This document shows positions 55,013-63,855 of a stretch of 64,000 nucleotides of DNA, one piece after another. Origin of the DNA: an uncultured Erythrobacter sp. (GTDB taxonomy: Bacteria; Pseudomonadota; Alphaproteobacteria; Sphingomonadales; Sphingomonadaceae). A model generated the notes under the pieces. It saw only the letters and a list, made by a program, of their open reading frames with translations. It did not search any database and had not been told where the DNA came from. The position numbers and the translations under genes were made by a program. The stretch spans positions 124,001-188,000 of the forward strand of contig CANMOQ010000002.1 in assembly GCA_947499505.1 (NCBI GenBank), written 5' to 3'. Each line of letters starts with the position of its first letter. Position 1 is the stretch's first letter.

Positions 55013-55516
55013 TCAGATGCCGATGGAGATGTATTCGCCGTCCACATCGGCGGAAGCCATGCGGGTGCGCTCTGATTTTTTGAGCTTGGCCGCGAGCCGC
55101 TCGTGGATGTCAGCATTGTCGGCAAAGATGATGCTGGCCAGAAAGCGCGCCTGTGCCCGGTTCTTAACCGGCACCTCGTCGAGCGTGCCGAGCTTGCGCA
55201 CCGCGCGCTTGGCGATCCGCACAGCGGTCAGATTGGCGCTCCGATCATACAGCTCGATATTCTCAGCCTTGCCGTCTGCTCCGAGCGTAAAGCTGATCTG
55301 GACGATGCCATTGTCAGCCCGGAGCTTTCCGGAGGTTGGGCTGAATGCGAGCGTGCGGTTGAGGTCGCGCGTTGTCTGTTTCTGCCACTGCTCCATCGCA
55401 GCTTTGGATTGAACAACGATCGGCTCATCGCCGCCCGCCATCGCGGGGGTGGCGGCTGATAAAGCGAAGGACAGCGCAAACGCACTGCTGGCGGCTAGTT
55501 TGGTAAGGGTATTCAT
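55013..55516 (-). CDS. Exported protein with TonB C-terminal-like domain
   Basis: A 167-aa protein with a signal peptide ending at PAMAGGD, then a helix and a TonB-C-like alpha/beta unit: GIVQISFTLGADGKAENIELYDRSANLTAVRIAKRAVRKL (positions 55211-55330). There is no TM anchor or proline-rich spanning region, so it is not a normal energy transducer and probably binds peptidoglycan or a partner in the periplasm. A hairpin covers its ribosome site. Confidence 0.75.
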   Translation of the reverse strand: MNTLTKLAASSAFALSFALSAATPAMAGGDEPIVVQSKAAMEQWQKQTTRDLNRTLAFSPTSGKLRADNGIVQISFTLGADGKAENIELYDRSANLTAVRIAKRAVRKLGTLDEVPVKNRAQARFLASIIFADNADIHERLAAKLKKSERTRMASADVDGEYISIGI

Positions 55517-55518
55517 TA

Positions 55519-55550
55519 GATCATCCTTTTAAAAACAACTCTGGATGATC
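55519..55550 (-). promoter_or_regulatory. Hairpin covering the ribosome site of the TonB-domain gene
   Basis: In the mRNA sense, GATCATCC (55550-55543) pairs perfectly with GGATGATC (55526-55519) with a 16-nt A/U-rich loop. The 3' arm contains the Shine-Dalgarno AAGGA, three nt before the ATG. If formed, it would block initiation. The remaining 55551-55846 has no recognisable feature. Confidence 0.5.
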
Positions 55551-55846
55551 GGCCTTGAGACCGTCAGCGCCGAGCACAGTCCCAACACTCGTGCAATGGC
55601 ATCTTTGGTCGATCGGACGCGGCGGATTTGCGCAATTCAGCGGGAAGAGAAAAGCACAGGGGGTTTTTCCGCTCGCGTCCAATTGCAAACTGGAACAGGG
55701 CCGGGGTCAGCGCAATTGCCGCTCGGCTAGTGCGCGATCAGGCTGGACGAACGGCGGCTGTGATCGGCCAGCGGGCGATAAGGGCCGACGAAGGGAAAGG
55801 GGCATTTGCGGGAAGGTGGGCTCGCAGGGGCGCTAGGGCCGCCAGA

Positions 55847-56809
55847 TTAGGGCCGCCAGTCAGGGCCGCCGATCTCAAAACCCCGGTTCTCCAATTGGTC
55901 CAGCACGCCGCTCGGCTCCGCCAGCACACGCAAAGGCACCACGGCCAGAGTGACGCCTTCCACCTCCACAGAGCCTTCGATCATTCCGGTCCATTGGTCG
56001 CGGATTTCCGTGCCCAGCTCTTGATCCGCCCACGGCCAGCATTGGCCCAGCGCAATCTCCAGGGGGTTCGACATAACGGCGGGTACATCAAAGCTCCGCC
56101 AATCATCACCGCGCTTCTCAATCAGCTCTGGCCCGATTTCGGTCGCCGTCATCGCCGCCTCTAGGCACGGGATGTGCGAAGCAGGCTCCGCTGCGACCAG
56201 ATCGTCGAGCAGGTCTTCGCCGCGAAACCGCTCCGGGCGAATAATCGGCACATCGGCCTTATCCGCCGCCTTGCGCACGATATCGGTCGCGTCCTTGGTC
56301 GTCTCATCATCAAAATCGAGCCGCCGCGCGAGCAGATCGAACGCCGTCATCAGGAAGCTGCCGCGCGCGTAATCCTTGTCATAGGTCTCCTCCAGCGCGC
56401 TGAGCCGCGCCAGCTGCGCCTCATCGAGGTAATCGGCCGCGACCGTTTTCTTGGGCAGTTTCGTAAAGCTCCCGCCGCTGAAGATTAGGCGAAAGACATC
56501 GCCCGGCGAAACCTTGGGCTGAGCGCGGATGATGACGCGCTGCGCCTCGCCCGCGACCTCTTTCAACCGGTCGGGCTGCCACGGCGTTGCCTTGGGAACG
56601 GCGGCAATCTCGCCGACCAGAATGATAGTGCCGGTGGCGGTATCAATGGTCCACATCGGCGCGCCGGAACGCTGAGCCGTAACGACAATGGAATTGGTGG
56701 TGCTTGCCGTGTCGGGCGCGGCGGCGGCCTGAGCTTGAACCTGAAGCGGCGCGCCGGCGATCACGGCAAGTGCGGCGAGACACGCTGCCGATCCGGCAAT
56801 ACGCTGCAT
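55847..56809 (-). CDS. TraB/GumN family exported protein
   Basis: A 320-aa protein with a signal peptide ending near LQVQAQAA. Family traits are GAPMWTIDTATGTIILVGEI near the start of the mature part (in place of the usual lGT.H motif), long helices, and C-terminal VEGVTLAVVPLRVLAEPSGVLDQLENRGFEI. The typical second GxxH/E catalytic site is not convincing here (ILVGEI has no His), so it may be a non-enzymatic member. I placed the start at 56809. It is downstream of the hypothetical gene and nadB on the same strand. Confidence 0.8.
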   Translation of the reverse strand: MQRIAGSAACLAALAVIAGAPLQVQAQAAAAPDTASTTNSIVVTAQRSGAPMWTIDTATGTIILVGEIAAVPKATPWQPDRLKEVAGEAQRVIIRAQPKVSPGDVFRLIFSGGSFTKLPKKTVAADYLDEAQLARLSALEETYDKDYARGSFLMTAFDLLARRLDFDDETTKDATDIVRKAADKADVPIIRPERFRGEDLLDDLVAAEPASHIPCLEAAMTATEIGPELIEKRGDDWRSFDVPAVMSNPLEIALGQCWPWADQELGTEIRDQWTGMIEGSVEVEGVTLAVVPLRVLAEPSGVLDQLENRGFEIGGPDWRP

Positions 56810-56834
56810 GATGTTGGCCTTCCGAATGACGCGG

Positions 56835-57578
56835 CTATTCGCTGATATCGGACACATCAACAGCCTTCAGCTGAACAACGAATGAAGTCAGGCCGTCTTC
56901 CTCGCCGCTGGTGCAATTGATCCGGATCAACTTGCCCCACCCGCGGCCAAAGGAGAAATAATCGAGCACTTCATCTGGCTTGCAATAGGCCATTGGCAAT
57001 TGCCGCTCTGCAAACATTTGGCGCGTCGACATGGTCGACATCCGTCGATGATCGGCGACAGTGCGCGCCATGAAATCAACCAGATTGGACTGAGCTCTCG
57101 CCACTTCGTCCAGCGTGATGCGATAATCCGTGTCCGCGCCATAGCTGACCGAGATGGAGTCCTCACCCACAACAATCTCAGGCGTGATCCAATGTGCCCT
57201 CACGGCGCCGTCCCACGGAATAGCGTCATGCTCGGCCAAAATCGCATAAGGATTTACCGGTTTTAGCCCTTCGTCTCGGCGCGTTACAAAGTCGAGCTGA
57301 TCGCCCTCATCGTCATAGTCGCGAAACTGCGTGACCCGGTCTAGCACCCAGCTTGTCTCATCGCCCGTTTCAAGGTCGATGCGCACCAAGTGGCTTTCGG
57401 ACCGCAGGCTTTCATGCAGGCCAAGATTGTCGGTCGATGTGCGGGTGACGAACAAATGCGTGTCGCTGACACCAAACGGCTCCTCGCGAATGTCGATAAC
57501 ATCGGGCGGGGTGGCGTAGGCGGGCTGAGCGGCGAAGGTGAGGGCTAGGGCGGCAAGGAGGTTTTTCAAAATCCTCAA
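56835..57578 (-). CDS. Hypothetical exported protein
   Basis: A 247-aa protein with a signal peptide ending at QPAYATPP. The mature protein is beta-rich, with HLVRIDLETGDETSWVLDRV, suggesting a propeller-like or sheet fold, and two Cys (YCKPDEV, INCTSGEE). The family is unknown. Its start overlaps the nadB stop (ATGA). Confidence 0.7.
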   Translation of the reverse strand: MRILKNLLAALALTFAAQPAYATPPDVIDIREEPFGVSDTHLFVTRTSTDNLGLHESLRSESHLVRIDLETGDETSWVLDRVTQFRDYDDEGDQLDFVTRRDEGLKPVNPYAILAEHDAIPWDGAVRAHWITPEIVVGEDSISVSYGADTDYRITLDEVARAQSNLVDFMARTVADHRRMSTMSTRQMFAERQLPMAYCKPDEVLDYFSFGRGWGKLIRINCTSGEEDGLTSFVVQLKAVDVSDISE

Positions 57579-59161
57579 GGCACCAGCACCGTATCCTGCG
57601 GCGCATCATCCATCTCCGGAAAATCGAGCGTGTAGTGTAGGCCCCGACTTTCGTGCCGTGCCAGCGCGCTCCTCACGATCAGCTTGGCCGCCTGCAGCAG
57701 ATTGCGCAGCTCAATGAGGTCGGTGGTGACGACAAAGCTGCCGTAATAATCCTCAACCTCTTGGCTCAGCAGATCGATCCGGTTGGCCGCGCGCTCCAGC
57801 CGTTTGGTGGTGCGCACGATCCCGACATAATTCCACATGAAGCGGCGGATCTCGGTCCAGTTCTGCTTGATGACCACCTGCTCGTCGCTATCCGCCACGC
57901 GGGTCGCATCCCACTCGCGGATGGTGGGCGGCGGCGGCAGGTCGTCCCATTTCGACAGAATATCGGAGGCCGCTGCTTCGCCGTAGACAAAGCATTCCAG
58001 CAGGCTGTTCGACGCCAGCCGGTTCGCGCCGTGCAGGCCGCTTTCGGTGCATTCGCCCGCCGCCCACAGTCCGGGCAGGTCGGTGCTCGCATCCAGCCCC
58101 ACGACCACCCCGCCGCAGGTGTAATGCTGGGCCGGGACAACCGGGATCGGTTGGCTCGTCATATCAATGCCCAGCCCGGTCAGCTTCTCGTCGATGGTCG
58201 GGAAATGCTCGCGAACAAATTCCGGCGGCTGGTGGCTGATGTCGAGGTGGACATAGTCGAGGCCATAACGCTTGATCTGATCATCGATCGCGCGCGCGAC
58301 AACATCGCGCGGGGCCAGCTCCATCCGCTCCGCATCGTAATCCGCCATAAACCGGTGCCCGGTTTCCGGGTGGAGCAAATGTCCGCCTTCGCCGCGCACG
58401 GCCTCTGTGATGAGGAAGTTTTTAACCTCCAGATTATAGAGGCACGTCGGGTGAAACTGCATCATCTCCATATTGGAGACGCGCGCGCCCGCTCGCCATG
58501 CCATCGCAATGCCATCGCCGGTTGCCCCGCGCGGCGCAGTGGAGAATTGATAGACGCGCCCAGCGCCGCCCGCCGCCAATACGGTGGCCCGCGCAACGTG
58601 GCTTTCAACCTCGCCGGTTTCCTCGTTGAGAGCATAGACGCCCCAGACATGGCCCGCGCCGGAATAGCTGGTACGGTGGCGATCGGTGATGAGGTCAATG
58701 CAGGTCCGCCCTGCCAGCATGGTGATGTTCGGATTAGCGTTCGCGGCGTTGAGCAAAGCCTCTTGCACCGCCCAGCCGGTGGCATCATCGACATGCACGA
58801 TGCGGCGATGCGAATGCCCGCCTTCGCGCGTTAGATGCAGATCGCCGGAATCCTGATTGAACGGCACGCCCAGCTCGACCAGACGGTCAATGCTCGCCGG
58901 GGCCCGCTCGATCACAAACTCCACCGTCTCGCGGTCGTTCAGCCCAGCGCCCGCCACCATCGTATCGCGCACGTGATTGTCGAAGGTATCGCCCGCATCA
59001 AGCACGGCGGCGATCCCGCCCTGCGCCCATGCGGTCGATCCGCCGGTCAGCGAACCCTTAGCCAGCACCAGCACACGCTTGGTCTGAGCCATAGCCAGCG
59101 CCGCAGTGAGGCCCGCCGCGCCTGAGCCGATAACGATAATGTCGTGTTTTGCGTCAGTCAT
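57575..59161 (-). CDS. nadB: L-aspartate oxidase NadB
   Basis: A 528-aa FAD enzyme converting L-aspartate to iminoaspartate for NAD synthesis. It has the Rossmann GSGAAGLTAALAMA, the FAD-binding GGSTAWAQGGIAAV, active-site HLTREGGHSHRRIVH, and HYTCGGVVVGLDASTDLPGLWAAGE. I placed the start at 59161 (MTDAKHD); the frame remains open to 59317 but without a better start. No nadA or nadC is in the window. Confidence 0.96.
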   Translation of the reverse strand: MTDAKHDIIVIGSGAAGLTAALAMAQTKRVLVLAKGSLTGGSTAWAQGGIAAVLDAGDTFDNHVRDTMVAGAGLNDRETVEFVIERAPASIDRLVELGVPFNQDSGDLHLTREGGHSHRRIVHVDDATGWAVQEALLNAANANPNITMLAGRTCIDLITDRHRTSYSGAGHVWGVYALNEETGEVESHVARATVLAAGGAGRVYQFSTAPRGATGDGIAMAWRAGARVSNMEMMQFHPTCLYNLEVKNFLITEAVRGEGGHLLHPETGHRFMADYDAERMELAPRDVVARAIDDQIKRYGLDYVHLDISHQPPEFVREHFPTIDEKLTGLGIDMTSQPIPVVPAQHYTCGGVVVGLDASTDLPGLWAAGECTESGLHGANRLASNSLLECFVYGEAAASDILSKWDDLPPPPTIREWDATRVADSDEQVVIKQNWTEIRRFMWNYVGIVRTTKRLERAANRIDLLSQEVEDYYGSFVVTTDLIELRNLLQAAKLIVRSALARHESRGLHYTLDFPEMDDAPQDTVLVP

Positions 59162-59284
59162 GCGTGCCTCATGCCGCGAAGCTGTGAGCCGGGCAAGCGC
59201 CCTTGCGCGAATTGCTGGTGCGCGCAGAGGCCCGCTCGAAAGGTCGGGCTTGCCAGGCGGCGAATTGCGCGCCAATCCGCTGAC

Positions 59285-59809
59285 ATGGCGAAACAAACTC
59301 CAACCACCGCCCGGCAAGCCCTGATCGCGCGCCTCTCCAGCTATTGGAAATTGGAGGCGGGCAATATTGTGCTTTTGCCGGTGATCATGGTGTTTCTGGC
59401 GGAGGGTGAGGTCGGCATCGCATCGCTACTGGCAGCGCTTCCGATGATGGCTCTGCTCGCAATTGGGGCGGTCTATTGGCGCGCGAAGCTGCACCAGATT
59501 GAGCGCGGCACCTCTCCGGATGAAACGATCCGGCGCATCGCGGCCCTCGACTTACCTATGGCGATCGCCAGCGTTGTCGCCGCAGTCGCGGCCATCGCCG
59601 CATGGGCGGCCCCGGGGTTCGCCGCGGGCACCGCAGACCGCTGGGTCGCGACCTCAGCCGGTGTTTTGGCGGTGCTCGAATATATCAATTACTACCACCG
59701 GCAATTGCAGCATTTTGATCATGTCGCCGATTTTAAGCGGCTGATCTCAGGCGGCGGCTTTCGCAAAAGCCAGCTGCGCCAGGACATTGACCGATTGAAC
59801 GCGGGCTAA
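59285..59809 (+). CDS. Hypothetical four-helix membrane protein
   Basis: A 174-aa protein with hydrophobic segments at about residues 25-45, 48-65, 90-115 and 125-140, and a C-terminal basic tail ending SQLRQDIDRLNAG. The block YINYYHRQLQHFDHVADFKRL is likely family-defining, but I do not recognise it. It is transcribed divergently from nadB. Confidence 0.7.
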   Translation: MAKQTPTTARQALIARLSSYWKLEAGNIVLLPVIMVFLAEGEVGIASLLAALPMMALLAIGAVYWRAKLHQIERGTSPDETIRRIAALDLPMAIASVVAAVAAIAAWAAPGFAAGTADRWVATSAGVLAVLEYINYYHRQLQHFDHVADFKRLISGGGFRKSQLRQDIDRLNAG

Positions 59810-59900
59810 GGCTCGGCAGCGCAGGCGATCTCATTAACTAAAGCGCGAGAGCCGCCAATCCAGTGCTCGCATCCCAGCTCTCTTTTTTCGACGGCCGACC

Positions 59901-60845
59901 CTAACTCGTCAGTTGGACGAACACATCCTCCAGGTCCGCCTCACGCGTGGTCACATCCTCAATCGTCAGGCCCTGACTTTGCAAGATCGCCAGCACTTGC
60001 CCTGCATTGAGCTCATCCTTGTCATAAGTCACCTCGACCCCGCGTTCACCGGCGAGCTCCACCTTGGTGAAGGCCTCGTGCGAGGGCGCCTCAGTCAGGT
60101 CAGCATCCACCGTGACGGCAACGATTTTCTCACGCGCCATATCCACCAGCTCGCGCGTCGGCTTATCCGCAATCAGCTCGCCGTGGTTGATGATCGCGAT
60201 CCTGTCACAGAGTTCCTCAGCCTCTTCGAGGTAATGCGTGGTCAGCACCACTGTGACGCCGTCATCATTGAGCTGGGTGACGAGTTCCCACAGCTGGCGG
60301 CGCAGTTCCACGTCGACCCCGGCGGTCGGCTCGTCCAGCACCAGGATCGGCGGCGAGTGCACCATGGCCTTCGCCACCAGCAGCCGCCGCTTCATCCCGC
60401 CGGACAAGGTGCGGGCATAGGCATCACGCTTATCGGCGAGGCGGACAGCGGCGAGCAATTCCTCGCTGCGCCGATCAGAGGCCGGAATGCCGTAAAACCC
60501 GCCTTGGTTTTCCAGCACTTCGTAAGGCGTGAAGAACGGGTCAAACACGATTTCCTGCGGGACAATGCCAATCGCGCGGCTGGCGTTGCGGCGCTGGCTA
60601 TCAATGTCAAAACCCCAGATATTCACATTGCCGCTGGTCTTGTTGACCAGCCCGGCGAGCGTGTTGATCAGCGTGGATTTGCCCGCGCCATTGGGGCCAA
60701 GCAGACCAAAGATCTGGCCCTGCGGCACATCAAAGCTGACATCATTCAGCGCCAGCTTGCCAGCGGCATCGGCGCCCTTTGCACCTTTGGGCGCGGCGTA
60801 TCTTTTTGTGAGATTGCGGATCGAGATGGCGGGTTCATTGCTCAT
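59901..60845 (-). CDS. ABC-2-type transporter ATP-binding protein
   Basis: A 314-aa ATPase: Walker A GLLGPNGAGKST, signature LSGGMKRR, Walker B ILVLDEPTAGVDV, H-loop TTHYLEEAEELCDRI, then a C-terminal regulatory extension of about 80 residues. It resembles the NodI/CcmA-like class of exporters. I placed the start at 60845 (MSNEPAISI). No permease gene is adjacent, so its partner is elsewhere. Confidence 0.92.
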   Translation of the reverse strand: MSNEPAISIRNLTKRYAAPKGAKGADAAGKLALNDVSFDVPQGQIFGLLGPNGAGKSTLINTLAGLVNKTSGNVNIWGFDIDSQRRNASRAIGIVPQEIVFDPFFTPYEVLENQGGFYGIPASDRRSEELLAAVRLADKRDAYARTLSGGMKRRLLVAKAMVHSPPILVLDEPTAGVDVELRRQLWELVTQLNDDGVTVVLTTHYLEEAEELCDRIAIINHGELIADKPTRELVDMAREKIVAVTVDADLTEAPSHEAFTKVELAGERGVEVTYDKDELNAGQVLAILQSQGLTIEDVTTREADLEDVFVQLTS

Positions 60846-60963
60846 GCGCGCAAGCCATAGAGAAGCGCCGGATCGGTGCAAGCCTTGCGCCCAACCTATG
60901 ATCGGCCAAAACCGTGCAAACAGAGATTGAATTTGCGCCGCTTCGCGATTATCGCGCCTCACT

Positions 60964-61224
60964 ATGAATACCGCTCCACCAGAAGTGCTGATCGTTGAAA
61001 CCCGCCGCGTAAGCTGTGACGGGGCCAGCGGCATTCGCGGCGGCAAGGATTATCGCCCCGCCGCCTTGGGACATCCGCGCATCTATCTAGAGATTGACGA
61101 GCACGGCTATGTCGATTGCGGCTATTGCGACCGGCGCTTTGTCCTGAAGGGCGGACCAGCGGACGGCGCGGACCAATCCAGCCTGCCCGATATTTCTGAA
61201 GGCGGCGACCCCGGCCACCGGTGA
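60964..61224 (+). CDS. zf-CHCC zinc-finger protein
   Basis: An 86-aa protein with the zf-CHCC set: Cys in VSCDG, His in GHPRIYLEID, and Cys-x2-Cys in VDCGYCDRRF. Relatives include the NDUFS6 subunit of complex I. It may be associated with respiratory complex I assembly, but no nuo genes are in the window. Confidence 0.85.
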   Translation: MNTAPPEVLIVETRRVSCDGASGIRGGKDYRPAALGHPRIYLEIDEHGYVDCGYCDRRFVLKGGPADGADQSSLPDISEGGDPGHR

Positions 61225-61360
61225 TGGGCACACTGCGCCTGACGATGGTGCAGCCAGCAGCATTTCCGCGGTGTCAACGCCTCGCATTGCAGAGTCAGCC
61301 ATCGTTCACCTGACACGCTTTATCTGCTATGAATAAGGGTCTTAGCGTAGGAGAATGTTC

Positions 61361-61795
61361 ATGGTTCGCTCGTCTAAATTTCTCGCCCTTGCGGTCGCCA
61401 GCCTGGCCGGTGCCGCTGCGCTTGGCGCGCCCTCTGTGATGGCCAAAGACAAGCCCACCGGCGAAGAGAAACTGCAAAAAATGCTCGAAGGACGCGTCGC
61501 CGGTGAACCGGTGCGATGCATCCGTGAGAAAGCCAACCGCAGAATGCGCACGATCAATGACACAGCCTATGTCTATGGCAGTGGCAATACGATTTATGTT
61601 CAGCGCACCCAGCGCCCGGAAAGCATCGATGATGATGACATTCTGGTGATCCGCAAATTCGGCTCAACTCAGCTGTGCCGCCTTGATCAAATAACAACGG
61701 TTGATCGGTTCAGTGGTTTCTTCACCGGCGCGGTCTTCTTTGATGACTTCATTCCTTACACCCGCGAGAAAAAGCCCGAAGGCGCCGACAGCTAG
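61361..61795 (+). CDS. Exported protein, DUF6491-like
   Basis: A 144-aa protein. The signal peptide ends at PSVMAKDK; then come GEPVRCI, the TINDTAYVYGSGNTIYVQR strand pair, STQLCRLDQI, and DDFIPYTRE. Two conserved-looking Cys. The pattern is like DUF6491 exported proteins; the function is unknown. I chose ATG 61361, seven nt after GGAG, over ATG 61355. Confidence 0.65.
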   Translation: MVRSSKFLALAVASLAGAAALGAPSVMAKDKPTGEEKLQKMLEGRVAGEPVRCIREKANRRMRTINDTAYVYGSGNTIYVQRTQRPESIDDDDILVIRKFGSTQLCRLDQITTVDRFSGFFTGAVFFDDFIPYTREKKPEGADS

Positions 61796-61819
61796 GGCCA
61801 GCGCGCTCTACGCGTCTTC

Positions 61820-62470
61820 TTACGGGGCCGGGCAGGCAATCTGCTCTGGCACCTCAGTCTGATAGCGCTCTTCCAACGCGTCGCGGTAAGCGCGGCTGCG
61901 CGGGCGCGGTTCGTCAATCGGCGGCGCAAATGCAGCCAGGGCATCGTCCAGATCTTTCTGGATGTTGGCCTCAGCCATTTGCGTCACCGACACCTTATAT
62001 TGGCTGAGCACTTCAGCGGCCTCCGGGGCCAATGCGCCTTCGTTCTCGCCAAGCAAAGCGGCCAGTTCCTTGCGGCGCCAATCGGCCTCTTCGCTGCGCT
62101 GGGTGGGCGTTGGCATCTCTTTGTAAAGCGCGCTGCGCTCGCTCGCTGATAAGTTACGCGTTGCCGCGATGACCCGCTGCGGACTGAGAGCCGCATCGAT
62201 TGCACCGCCCAGCGCGGCATTGGCGGCGGCGAGGCTGCGGCCGGGTCGCACAGCGGTGCGAGACTTTTCAGTTGAGGCAGACGCGCGGTTTTGCATCGTG
62301 AAACTGGCAGGTGTGCCAGCAATGCTCGCCGCTTCTTCCACCGTAGGCAGGCGATGTTCCATAAAGCTGCGCACCCGCGCGGCGCCGTGAACTTCTCCGA
62401 GCACCCAGCTGAGAATGCAGGGCGCGGCAATAGCTAAAATCCAAAACTCAAGTGCGATAAATTCCTGCAT
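61820..62470 (-). CDS. Hypothetical single-pass membrane protein
   Basis: A 216-aa protein with an N-terminal TM helix (IALEFWILAIAAPCILSWVLG), then a predicted mainly helical, charged region (RVIAATRNLSASERSALYKEM and AADWRRKELAALLGENEG-like). No family recognised. The 290 nt upstream, to the next gene, hold nothing I can support. Confidence 0.6.
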   Translation of the reverse strand: MQEFIALEFWILAIAAPCILSWVLGEVHGAARVRSFMEHRLPTVEEAASIAGTPASFTMQNRASASTEKSRTAVRPGRSLAAANAALGGAIDAALSPQRVIAATRNLSASERSALYKEMPTPTQRSEEADWRRKELAALLGENEGALAPEAAEVLSQYKVSVTQMAEANIQKDLDDALAAFAPPIDEPRPRSRAYRDALEERYQTEVPEQIACPAP

Positions 62471-62760
62471 GGGCAGTCCCCGATTGAGCGCCAGCGTGAG
62501 GGCCGGTGCGGCGTTTCCAAGTTTTCGATCCCTCAGCAGGCCCTTTCCGGCGCGCTGTAAAACCTAACTACCCGAAAGGTTCCGCTTTTTTCATTCGGTT
62601 GACTACTCAGATGCGCGGTAAGGATTTGGACACCGGCATTGCCGCACGCGCCCTTACGAGGCCCGCACTAATGGTTAACCCGTAAGGGAATTTACGCAGC
62701 AGCATGGCCCGCCAATCAGCGGGCCAGCGGCGACTCGGCACCGCCCACTCTGACGAGAAA

Positions 62761-63738
62761 TCAGCCCGCGGCCATTTGCCCGTTCATGCGCGCCAAGATC
62801 GTTTCCGCCTCGCTCATGATGCCATCGATCAATTCCTGACAGGTCGGAATATCATTGATCAGACCGGCCACCATGCCGCAGCTCCACGCGCCCTTGTCCA
62901 TATCGCCTTCCATCATGATCGACGGATAGACACCTGCGACTTCTTCGATGATGTCTTCAAACTTGAGATCATCGCCGAGCCGCTTTTCCTTCTCGATCAG
63001 TCGCTCAACCGCAGCATTGTTCATCACGCGCTCTGTATTGCGCAGCGGGCGCATCACCAGGCGGGTGTCGAGTTCGGAAGCCGCAACAATCGCCTTCTTC
63101 ACATTTTCGTGCACCGGCGCTTCTTGGGTCGCGATAAAGCGCGTGCCCATATTCATACCCTGCGCGCCCATCGCCAGGCTGGCGACGAGCGAACGCCCAT
63201 CGGCCATACCGCCAGAGGATACGAACGGAATTTCGAGCTCATCAGCTGCGCGAGGCAGCAGGATGAAATTTGGAATATCATCTTCACCCGGGTGGCCGCC
63301 GCATTCAAAGCCATCGACGCTGACGGCATCACAGCCGATCTCTTGCGCTTTTAGGCTGTGCCGCACGCTGGTACATTTGTGGATCACCTTGATCCCGGCG
63401 TCTTTCAGCGGGGGAAGCAATTCCGATGGATTGCGCCCAGCGGTCTCAACCACTTTCACGCCGCCTTCGATCACCGCCTTCACAATCGCCGGATAGTCAG
63501 GCGGGGTCAGCGTCGGCAGGATGGTGATGTTCACGCCAAATGGCTTGTCCGTCATATCCTTGCAGCGCGCGATTTCATTCGCGAGGTCCGCAGGCGTCTT
63601 TTGCGTAAGCCCGGTGATGATCCCCAGCCCGCCTGCATTGGAAACAGCCGCCGCCATTTCAGCAAAGCCGACATAATGCATGCCACCCTGAATAATCGGG
63701 TGCTGGATGCCGAACATTTCGGTGATTGCGGTTTTCAT
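62761..63738 (-). CDS. Nitronate monooxygenase (2-nitropropane dioxygenase family)
   Basis: A 325-aa FMN TIM-barrel. It shows FGIQHPIIQGGMHYVG, AVSNAGGLGIITGL, KPFGVNITILPT, and FMN/phosphate-binding blocks DGFECGGHPGE and PFVSSGGMADGRSLVASLAMGAQGMNMGTRF. The family oxidises alkyl nitronates; FabK-type enoyl-ACP reductases are a close alternative, but the HPG block favours nitronate monooxygenase. Confidence 0.92.
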   Translation of the reverse strand: MKTAITEMFGIQHPIIQGGMHYVGFAEMAAAVSNAGGLGIITGLTQKTPADLANEIARCKDMTDKPFGVNITILPTLTPPDYPAIVKAVIEGGVKVVETAGRNPSELLPPLKDAGIKVIHKCTSVRHSLKAQEIGCDAVSVDGFECGGHPGEDDIPNFILLPRAADELEIPFVSSGGMADGRSLVASLAMGAQGMNMGTRFIATQEAPVHENVKKAIVAASELDTRLVMRPLRNTERVMNNAAVERLIEKEKRLGDDLKFEDIIEEVAGVYPSIMMEGDMDKGAWSCGMVAGLINDIPTCQELIDGIMSEAETILARMNGQMAAG

Positions 63739-63855
63739 GGCTGTGGTTCTCCCGGAGTCGTTGTTTGACCGGGAAACAAGCGGAGTTTCGCTGCACTTGC
63801 AAGCGCAGTTTCACCGCCGCCCTAAGCCGTAGCGTCAGGGCTTGGCCTATCCTAT

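Noticed and set aside
55551-55846. Coding sequence upstream of the TonB-domain gene
   Set aside because: Several overlapping short frames exist but none has a ribosome site, signal peptide or recognisable motif.
57653-58834. Open frame of 393 codons on the plus strand
   Set aside because: Antisense to nadB, a well-supported gene. The product is His/Arg-rich and domain-free.
59913-60860. Open frame of 315 codons on the plus strand
   Set aside because: Antisense to an ABC ATPase with all motifs present.
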